In this document: positions 41,194 to 42,179 of the stretch, piece after piece
How positions within the stretch are numbered: the first letter of the stretch is position 1
Layout: each line of letters begins with the position of its first letter
Source: Zoogloeaceae bacterium
GTDB taxonomy: Bacteria; Pseudomonadota; Gammaproteobacteria; Burkholderiales; Rhodocyclaceae
NCBI GenBank assembly: GCA_031273565.1
Contig: JAISRR010000131.1
Location: forward strand, 1 to 42,179
Reading direction: 5' to 3'
DNA length: 42,179 bases
Notes under the pieces: model-generated
The model's input: only the letters and a program-made list of their open reading frames with translations
What the model was told of the DNA's origin: nothing
Databases searched by the model: none
Made by a program: the position numbers and the translations under genes

Positions 41194-42179
41194 GGCGATA
41201 CCCCCCCGGCCATCGGAGAAACAGCATAAACCGTATCTGAAGGCCGCCCCCCCGTGTCGCCCTTTGGTCGCAGTTCGATCAACCACCCGTAGTCAAACAG
41301 CGTCTGGCATGCCTTCCTTGTCCCCTCGCTTTTTGATAGTCCATGCCAGCCCTTGCGGTAAATGTCCCGCGCCGTGAATGCTGCCGGGAGGTCGCCACGT
41401 TTCAATCTGGACAACAGCAATTCCGCCGCACCCGTTTCCGGGTGTTCCGTCGCGTGATAAACCCGGCGGGCATGGGGGGTCAGGTATTGAACCCAACCCA
41501 ACGCCTTGAGCATGGTATCTTCTGATACCTCCCTCTGCCCCGGCGCGTCCGCCACATGAAGAATCAGCGCCAGCTTTCCCACCAGTCCCGGATACTTGCC
41601 AAAATGCGCAGCAAGGGATGCGCTCTCCAATGTGTCCGTCTCTGCCCTGCGCCGTTCCTGCATGAAGTCTTGATACCATTCGTCAAACATTGCCTGTGCA
41701 TCCACGGACAAGCGAATGTAGGGCGGCTCGGTGTTACTGAAATTGTCATGTCCGCCAATGCTTTCCGGGTCAAAGGTATCGGCATACTGGAATACCGCCC
41801 GTGCATTTTCCTTTGCGTCCTTGTCCGGGTAGCGGTCGACGTACCGGAATGATTCAGCATCAGGCCAGACAATCAACTGGAAACGCTGCAACAGACCGTC
41901 CGCCCGTTCCCCGGAAAACGCGCCACGCACATACCGGGCAAGCGGCCCAGGTTGAATGCCGCCCACCACGGAAAGCGCAAACTTTGGAATGGAAGTCGTA
42001 CCCCGTCCGATGCGGTCAAAACGGTATCCTTCTTTGCCAGACCATCCCGACAGATACATCCCCCGCGCCGTTGCCTGTGTGTCGTCTTCCAGCTTGACCA
42101 GCAAGGAAGAAAGCTCGTCGCGCTCGACCAATAACCCGGTCGGGTTTTCCGCCAGCAGTTCCCCCAATCTTTCCGCCGT
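41190..42179 (-). CDS. DUF3987 primase/helicase-associated protein, 5' end cut by window
   Basis: About 330 C-terminal residues; the frame is still open at the window edge. Seen: the DUF3987 stretch AENPTGLLVERDELSSLL, then RFDRIGRGTTSIPKFALSVV, IQPGPLARYV and ADGLLQRFQLIVWPD, followed by LAAHFGKYPGLVGKLALILH. DUF3987 proteins are element-encoded replication proteins related to the helicase/primase group, normally with an N-terminal primase or ATPase part that would lie beyond the window. The stop overlaps the next gene's ATG. Confidence 0.82.
   Translation of the reverse strand, partial: TAERLGELLAENPTGLLVERDELSSLLVKLEDDTQATARGMYLSGWSGKEGYRFDRIGRGTTSIPKFALSVVGGIQPGPLARYVRGAFSGERADGLLQRFQLIVWPDAESFRYVDRYPDKDAKENARAVFQYADTFDPESIGGHDNFSNTEPPYIRLSVDAQAMFDEWYQDFMQERRRAETDTLESASLAAHFGKYPGLVGKLALILHVADAPGQREVSEDTMLKALGWVQYLTPHARRVYHATEHPETGAAELLLSRLKRGDLPAAFTARDIYRKGWHGLSKSEGTRKACQTLFDYGWLIELRPKGDTGGRPSDTVYAVSPMAGGVSP

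Overview
This is a 42.2 kb piece of a high-GC betaproteobacterial chromosome. The evidence is protein character throughout, a complete ISC iron-sulfur operon with a neighbouring second cysteine desulfurase, the hisC-tyrA-aroA-cmk aromatic cluster, and pilSR. Rhodocyclales or Nitrosomonadales would fit, but the genus cannot be read from the sequence. Three segments are foreign or accessory: an integrated element at each end and a low-GC restriction-modification island in the middle.

Left element (1 to about 7302): the integrase end of a prophage or satellite. In order it carries the end of ssb, a YqaJ/lambda-type exonuclease with a long coiled-coil extension, an ASCH-like phage protein, seven small phage ORFs packed with ATGA overlaps, a promoter-leader-terminator-structured RNA region, an AntA/AntB antirepressor, a DUF4224 excisionase-like gene and a tyrosine integrase. 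The integrase abuts tRNA-Leu(TAG), the likely attachment site.

Chromosomal core (7303 to about 40330): hpnC-hpnD (hopanoid/squalene synthesis) and a MaoC-like hydratase run rightward. A long leftward series follows: hisC, tyrA, an M48 lipoprotein peptidase, a fused aroA-cmk, uvrD, a PP0621-like protein, pilS and pilR. A YjiK-like protein diverges from hisC. The leftward isc cluster then reads cysE, iscR, a second cysteine desulfurase, iscS, iscU, iscA, [R-M island], hscB, hscA, fdx, iscX. The island (about 24425-27490) is clearly AT-richer and holds an HTH-fused DNA methyltransferase, a TdeIII-like endonuclease and a small unknown gene. A 19-bp inverted repeat (17/19) lies at its two ends, and one copy sits inside a good sigma-70 promoter. 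A TAXI-type binding protein faces rightward RNA-modification genes (TrmH-like, DusC, TrmB-like) and a YkgJ-type cysteine-cluster gene. Then comes a zorA-zorB pair, a short ZorC-like gene and an S4-domain gene.

Right element (about 40330 to the end): begins at a 3' fragment of a tRNA-Ser-like gene and carries leftward genes: a 49-codon ORF, a hypothetical protein and a DUF3987 protein cut by the window edge.

Most notable: a compact ZorAB locus lacking the usual ZorD/ZorE partners; the R-M island splitting the isc operon with its repeat-embedded promoter; a P4-like RNA-immunity layout ahead of the antirepressor; dispersed arrays of 7-bp repeats at gene 3' ends; and a 10-C tract in a candidate promoter spacer.
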